Of a stretch of 64,000 nucleotides of DNA, positions 26,630-64,000 are shown one piece after another; within the stretch, counting starts at the first letter, position 1; each line of letters begins with the position of its first letter. The stretch covers positions 693,501 through 757,500 of the forward strand of contig JAWDGP010006836.1 of the NCBI GenBank assembly GCA_033675545.1, in the 5' to 3' direction. The notes beneath the pieces are model-generated. The model saw nothing but the letters and a program-made list of their open reading frames with translations, made no database searches and had not been told where the DNA came from. The DNA is from Elysia crispata (Eukaryota > Mollusca > Gastropoda > Plakobranchidae). Position numbers and translations under genes: made by a program.

Positions 26630-26938
26630 TGATGAAAAATTGAAAATTTTAATTCTTTAAAAGAGAATATATTTGTGTAGCCACATCACAAAATGAGACA
26701 TTTTGCGGCAGAATTTTTGGGTAAATGCAATTTTGCTACAGAAAGCTTGAAATTCCCACTTAATTTCTAAAATTCATATTGTTTCAGAAATAAAAACACT
26801 TTATATAGCAAGGATTTTAAGCCTTTTTTAGGAAAATGTTATTTTCCCAAGTAATCAACTGTCGCATAATGTCTCATTTTGTGGCGTCGCTACTCAAATA
26901 TATTCTCTTCATTAGAATTATCATTTTCAATTTTTCAT
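26630..26938. mobile_element. Foldback element with ~80-bp inverted-repeat arms
   Basis: The left arm (26630-26710) and right arm (26860-26938) are reverse complements at high identity, including AGAGAATATATTTG, CACAAAATGAGACATT and a GAAAAATTGAAAA end. They are separated by about 150 bp of unrelated AT-rich sequence. No ORF. Probably a non-autonomous DNA element or an inverted duplication. Confidence 0.55.
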
Positions 26939-27340
26939 GCATGTATAATACATATATCAATAATTGTATTCGTAAAACACACACACACGCGCGCGCTCTC
27001 TCTTTCTCTCTCTCTCTCTCTCACCCCCATCCCCATGTTTTTACAGTACTTTTGACACATCAGGTTTTTGGGTTTTTTTGTGGTGAACTTTTAAAAACTC
27101 ATCTCAGCCTTTACTTGTTAAAAACAATATGACTGCAAACCTTTGTTTTTCCTCGAGAAAATACTTTTTGATTCCTGTGCTACAAAAAGGTTTTCATGTA
27201 AAGCAAACAAAAATAAAAAAAGCTACAACTTATAATTCTTTTTAGTTTCTTTAAAACAAAATTTTCTTCAAATATAATAATGGCACAACTTTTAGTCAAT
27301 AAAACAAAGATTTTTTTAATAATACCTCAAGTTAACAACC

Positions 27341-27346
27341 TTTATT
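27341..27346 (-). terminator. Candidate MRPL39 polyadenylation signal
   Basis: TTTATT on the plus strand (AATAAA on the minus strand), about 210 bp past the predicted MRPL39 stop. Confidence 0.35.
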
Positions 27347-27553
27347 TCACTTTAAGAAAATTGCGTTGTAATGCAATATTCACCATGGGAAAGTTAATAA
27401 CGCAGCCTCTTTATAAACTAACCAAAATGTCCGCAAAAGTACACAAAAGAACTTCTGCATCTTAAGAGGAAACTCTTTCATTCTCTCATGATATGCCAGA
27501 TTCAGAGAATGCATGTACCAGGTGGTTGTGACTTTCCATTTGTCTCCTCTGTT

Positions 27554-36935
<9,382 letters not shown>

Positions 36936-37118
36936 GATTGATGTTTATCCGAATATATGTGGAGAGTAACTTCCCTTATACTCTTTGACGCAGGCGCACC
37001 AGGGTAGTATCCAAGGCTACAATGTAATCACCCCTTCGAGGTACAGCCTGGCGGAGGAAACATTGCCTGCCGTCGGAAAATAATTTAAAGAAAATAAGTG
37101 AAAGAAGATACAAACACA
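36936..37118. promoter_or_regulatory. Putative bidirectional MRPL39/CFAP45 promoter
   Basis: Only 183 bp separate the two divergent start codons, so both 5' UTRs and core promoters probably share this stretch. It has no TATA box and is the most GC-rich part of the neighbourhood, with GACGCAGGCGCACC resembling an NRF1-type site. GTATCCAAGGCTAC at 37007-37020 resembles a degenerate RFX X-box (two half-sites, a 2-bp spacer, two mismatches to consensus), which would suit the ciliary gene. Both motif calls are tentative. Confidence 0.55.
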
Positions 37119-46956
<9,838 letters not shown>

Positions 46957-47436
46957 AACAATCACATATGAAATAAATCCACGATTTTTATCATTGCTTC
47001 AAATCAAAGGAAAGTTAAGTTCTGCCAAAGTTGCAAGAAGGAAGCATATGTATTTGTTCAGGAATAGTTGTTAACTGTAGAAATGTGAAGATGACCTTGT
47101 TTCACATAACAAAAAGGGGAAAAAAATCATTTTCCACAAGATAAAGACATATCTAAAGTAAGTTAATCTACAAGAACAAAACTATAGAATTGACGTGATG
47201 CTCATTCAGACGATTTTCTAAGCGCAAAGTGTCAAGAATAGTAAGAAACGTTTAATCATGATTTAAGTCTGTCTGTGACAAGATTTTGATGAGTTTTGGA
47301 GACATTTATTGAGAAAATTTTTCACTTCAGAGTTTCAAGTTGGATATATTAGCAGTTAAGAAATTTTATCACATTGTAAAACATTGTCGATGGCTGTGTT
47401 TGGAAAATTGTGTAAGGATGAATTTTAAGTCTTATA

Positions 47437-47688
47437 TTATGAGGGCTATCTAGTTTTGTATCATTTGATGATATAGTGACACTATGGTTGGCTATAACTG
47501 TATTGAGAAAATCATTTTAATTATGAGGGCTATCTAGTTTTGTATCATTTGATGATATAGTGACACTATGGTTGGCTATAACTGTATTGAGAAAATCATT
47601 TTAATTATGAGGGCTATCTAGTTTTGTATCATTTGATGATATAGTGACACTATGGTTGGCTATAACTGTATTGAGAAAATCATTTTAA
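47437..47688. repeat. 84-bp tandem triplication
   Basis: Three virtually identical units starting TTATGAGGGCTATCTAG at 47437, 47521 and 47605, in the CFAP45 3' flank or 3' UTR. The near-identity suggests recent expansion or an assembly artefact. Confidence 0.9.
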
Positions 47689-49669
47689 TTATAAAATATG
47701 AAAGTTATTCTCTGAGATGTATGATGAGGAGAAAGAATGCAATGTAAGAACGAGTGCAATGGATGTTTTAAAAAAAGTTGAAAGTTTAAAACTGGTCAAA
47801 AACTCAATAATTGGCTAGTTCATTTTTATATCTTTTATTTTCTTCAAATATCGTTATAATTTTGTGAAAAACATTTATAAACTTTACCAAGTTTGATACA
47901 GTTTATACACATTGCTTCCTTTTTCAGCTATGATAATTTTTGAGAGCTTGTTTATATATTTTACACCATTAGGAGAACTGTTTTTCTTAAGTTAGACTAA
48001 AAAAAATCATGATGATTCTGTAAATATGCTCAGTGATGAACAATTTTTAAATTGTTAGGTCATTGTTTGACTAGACAGTGAAGCTGTGAAAATTTTATGA
48101 ATACTGCACAGGACAGACTTTATGATTTATGTCTGAAAATTTATAATGCAAATTCACAAATCATAAATTGTCATGGTTCACATATGTAACTTCAAATACA
48201 TTGCATGTTGCACATTGCACGGTGTAGACATATTGTATTTTTTTAACGCTTTGCGGATCTGATTTAGAATATTAATGTTAAATGTCATTTTGGCATTTAT
48301 CTCTTTAGAGCCATGTTTTGATTTTACTGAATAAGAGGTCATTTTTATTTGAAGCAACCCAGTATATTTCTCACAATATCTGTGTGAAAGATTATTCAAT
48401 TAAAAAACTACTGTTTCTTAATTCTAATCCTCTTTAACTGGCTATTCAATATTTTGCTGAATTTATAAAAAACGGAAGCAAGTAAATAAAAAATGGAATT
48501 GAGACATACTATGGTTGACAAGGGTTGATGACTATGTTTACCGGCGTGTAAAAGTTATGAAACTTAAAATTTGCTTTGTTTTTTTTTTTTTAATGAAAAA
48601 TTTATGCATTTTTAGCATGAATTAACTGTGAGCATAAAATAGACAACTCTTTAATTGAAAAAAAAAATGTTTGGATGAAGAACATAAAAAATTTTATACA
48701 AGGAAAATTGCTACATCCATGTTACTCTTTTTATATCGTTGCTGTGCATAGCATAAGCCCAAACAATTAAAAATAAAATGCTATTTGACTTAAAATTGCC
48801 TCTCTTTTAGTCAGTTTCCATGTGTTTCATTTAAAGTAATACATTTTTTTCAGTTAAAAATTTACTTAGGAGAGATTTTTCATGTAATTTTTTAAAATAT
48901 CAATTAAAAGGGTGAGATTCTCAAGATGTTTTTATGTTACTCATCACAATCAAAAAAAGTCCCTGATTTTGTTGTTTATCTTCAAATCCAAGCTACACTG
49001 AGCCATAGGAATGCCTCATGTTTGGGTGTGGAAATTTAATTCATAGGTGTAAGCCAAATCAGTATGGATGAATGTTTAAGGCCTCATCTTTCAGCTCTTC
49101 TCTTCTTGAGAATGCCAATTCAGTGCGGTATGGAACTTCTATTTTAAATCAATCCTTTTTTTAATTGTCCAGTAAATCTGGTCTTTAGGTAAAACAAATT
49201 AACGTATTTAGGGGCAAAAAATGTTATTTTTTCTTTTTTTCAGTCTTGAAGTACATAAGAATCTAAAGTGGTTCCCACTTGTGGACATGTAACTTATGAA
49301 GGGAAGAAAAGCCTGAAGTAACGAGCATTTATTTTGTCTTTTTGAAATTTAACAAATCTAAATACTTATTTTTTATATTTGAAAAAGCAAACATCTTCCC
49401 CATCTTAGACTTTTCCTGCTTCTATTTTACTTCAGTCCAATATAACCTAACAGCAGACTCTAAATCAACCCGAACACCAGTCAATGAATCAATCTCCCGA
49501 GGGAAGTCCTTTATTAACTATTATCAAAGCACAATTAAGCAAATATTATAATCAAACATGTCTGTCTTGCAATAGTTATCACTTTGAAAAAGGTTAAGAA
49601 ATTACTTAGGATTTAATTAAATCAAACTAGAAAAGCTTAAGTTACGCATTCAGCGACCGGGCACTGGTA

Positions 49670-49741
49670 GCTCAGTCTGTACGGCTGATAGCTCAGTCTG
49701 TGCAGCTTTTGTCTGTCATTTAGGAGGTTCTGAATCAGCTC
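49670..49741 (+). mobile_element. tRNA-derived SINE fragment or tRNA pseudogene
   Basis: An A-box-like TAGCTCAGTCTGTACGG (49678-) is immediately duplicated as TAGCTCAGTCTGTGCAG (49689-). A B-box-like GGTTCTGAATC follows (49726-49736), with one inserted base relative to GGTTCGAATC. No cloverleaf closes properly, so a functional tRNA is unlikely. Confidence 0.5.
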
Positions 49742-50274
49742 GATGGCCGAGACATGCATGTTGCGATCTGATCCCATTTAGATAGTACTATCCCCCTCTT
49801 GACAGAACATTTTCTCCATGTTAGGCAATTGGCGAAACTTGCGAGATAAAAAAAAATGAACAAAGTCATAGACAAATATTTGAGAGTCACTTTGTATTGT
49901 TTAGAACTACAAATAAGAACATTATTTTCTATCATAAAATAGGAATTATCAAAACCATCGTGTATGATAAGATTGTCAGGATTCAAACATGCTGCTCTCC
50001 TGAGGACTTGTGGAGAAATTTATGCCTCTTAATACAATTGAGAATCTTTTGAATCAGTAACAGAATTCACAGACTTCTCTGAAATCCATCCTTATGATAA
50101 CGAGGACTGTCATCAAAAGAAAGATTAGGCAGTTTCTGATCGAGCTGGTCGTAAGCTCCGGAGATTTTTATTGGTCAGTTTTTAAACTTCCTTCTCCAGA
50201 TACTTGCGCTTGTTTTGTCTTTTTTTAAACGAATCGCCTTTTTAAAAATTGCTTTTAAAATGGAATCTTGACTC

Positions 50275-50425
<151 letters not shown>

Positions 50426-50705
50426 CCTCCTCTCACCCTCTTTCTCTTTCTGTCCCTCTCCCTATACATCTTTCTATACATCTTTATATTCGATTGATCT
50501 CTTTTCACCTTCCTCTGTTATTTCGCTCACTCATCTCTTTACCCATATCTATAATCTCAAGAGTACAACATTCTGACCACCATATCCATTTTTCTCGCAA
50601 AAGCCTATCCTTTTTTTAAAACACTTTAATAATATTTGTGTATATATCAAACTTCTTTAACCGCTTGTGGAGTGTCTCAGCTGAGGCCAGCCTCGCCGCC
50701 GGCTA

Positions 50706-63100
<12,395 letters not shown>

Positions 63101-63395
63101 CTGTATCACACCGGAGAGGCATCGGTCGAGATTTAGACTTTCTGCAAGAGTTTTGAAACCAGTTAGTGTTTATATTCTCTCTGGAACTGAAGACATATTT
63201 TGCAATAGCGTTGTTGAGAATGATGAATATCTTACCAATGCAATCACGAAATGTACTTCTCCAAAAGAGAATATTTTAACTTAATTCAAGTAAAACTCAC
63301 ACATTTTTTCAAACAGCTTTGGTCGTAAATATAAGATAAATTGCTCCTCAATGCTTGCATAATCATTTTCTTGTAGGTTTGTTTATTTATAAAAC

Positions 63396-63463
63396 ATCTT
63401 TTTCCAAACAATCTATCTCCTCGGGGTGAAACTCTATCTTCGCGCTAGAGATTGGATTGTGAT
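63396..63463 (-). CDS. Candidate additional 5' exon of the tetraspanin
   Basis: After a strong pyrimidine tract and TTTTTTAG on the minus strand, the segment reads DHNPISSAKIEFHPEEIDC then LEKD. It could end at a GT (GTTTTA) in phase with the TM2 exon. A hydrophilic stretch is plausible for the small extracellular loop between TM1 and TM2. The donor is poor, so this is tentative. Confidence 0.3.
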
Positions 63464-64000
63464 CTAAAAAAAAAAAAAGAAAATTAAATAAAACTCTTGC
63501 ACACTTGCAATTGCATAAAAAGTTTTGAAGTTTTGAGGAGATATCATGTTTTATGCAACTACAACCAAACATCGTTGACCCCCCCAAAAAATAGAGATAA
63601 AAAGAAAACAAAATGGGATACGTGAGTCCAAAATGAGGCTTTCACCTTTCTATCTTATACAAGAATTAGTTTTGTGGCATATGGGCTGGTTGGATTTAAG
63701 ACCTGCTAGTTATCTTCATAAACGTCCTATTGTCATAGTTCAAAATCTCTCCTCCAGTGCTTTGTGCGTGGGTCATTTGAAAAAAATTATTTTCAAGCTC
63801 GTTTACACTACACGCGTGTGGATGGAGGCAAATGAGTCGAGGGCTTATTTACTGATCCTGGTCACAAATTTCCATTCATCTCTGCAACCCCCCCAACCCC
63901 TCCCTCAAGTTATACCGAGACTTTATGACATTGTTATAAAGACTCATATTTAAGTCTCCAGTACAATCATTGTTTGTAGATTGAACTGTGACGTGAAGAA
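63464..64000. other. Window end, no supported feature
   Basis: The plus-strand ORF at 63633-63953 has no recognisable motif, and no tetraspanin TM1 exon is evident on the minus strand. Confidence 0.5.

Larger units (their letters stand above)
22063..27553. other. Convergent intergenic region between IFT46 and MRPL39
   Basis: This 5.5-kb AT-rich stretch holds both 3' flanks. A plausible IFT46 poly(A) signal AATAAA is at 22543-22548. A plausible MRPL39 signal is the TTTATT at 27341-27346 (AATAAA on the minus strand). It also contains a LINE 3' fragment (23845-24079), an inverted-repeat element (26630-26938) and a short AC/TC microsatellite near 26980-27022. No further gene is supported. Confidence 0.6.

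Noticed and set aside
63633-63953. Plus-strand ORF of 106 codons at the window end
   Set aside because: No motif, no splice context and ordinary composition; judged a chance ORF.

Overview
The window is eukaryotic nuclear DNA from an animal, probably a lophotrochozoan and most likely a mollusc. The grounds are multi-exon genes with GT-AG introns, animal ciliary genes, very long (TC)n/(GA)n tracts, and nested retroelement debris. The phylum is inferred; no marker gene here settles it. Most long ORFs are microsatellite artefacts. The real genes emerge only when exons are joined across phase-compatible splice sites.

Layout. 1-5119: intergenic DNA with microsatellites, a 93-bp minisatellite (2459-3330) and a few weak exon candidates. 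5120-12034: an LTR retrotransposon with TG...CA LTRs, TATA target duplications, a PBS matching tRNA-Leu and a poly(A) signal. Its single 599-codon ORF joins a Gag with a CCHC knuckle, a metazoan Y-box-type cold-shock domain, and the C-terminal tail of a Ty3/gypsy integrase. Protease, RT, RNase H and the integrase core are absent. The 3' LTR holds a 398-bp GT-AG intron that is precisely missing from the 5' LTR. 12494-22062 (+): IFT46, 10 coding exons, with a 69-bp minisatellite just upstream of exon 5 that repeats that exon's 3' splice site. 22063-27553: convergent 3' flanks with LINE and inverted-repeat remnants. 27554-36935 (-): MRPL39 (mL39), 9 exons. 37119-46956 (+): CFAP45, head-to-head with MRPL39 (183 bp between start codons), with a first coding exon that is just ATG and two candidate alternative last exons. 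46957-50705: repeats and a tRNA-like SINE fragment. 50706-63100 and beyond (-): a tetraspanin lacking its 5' end, whose introns carry a dead LINE, a foldback element and a 2-kb 43-bp minisatellite with a 7-unit higher-order period.

How the genes relate. IFT46 (intraflagellar transport B complex) and CFAP45 (inner protein of the ciliary doublet) are both cilium genes, separated by the mitoribosomal gene MRPL39, which shares a putative bidirectional promoter with CFAP45. The retrotransposon sits 459 bp upstream of the IFT46 start codon, so it lies in or near that gene's promoter or 5' UTR. The strongest candidate for an undescribed system is the Y-box-bearing, pol-deleted LTR element with its LTR-resident intron.
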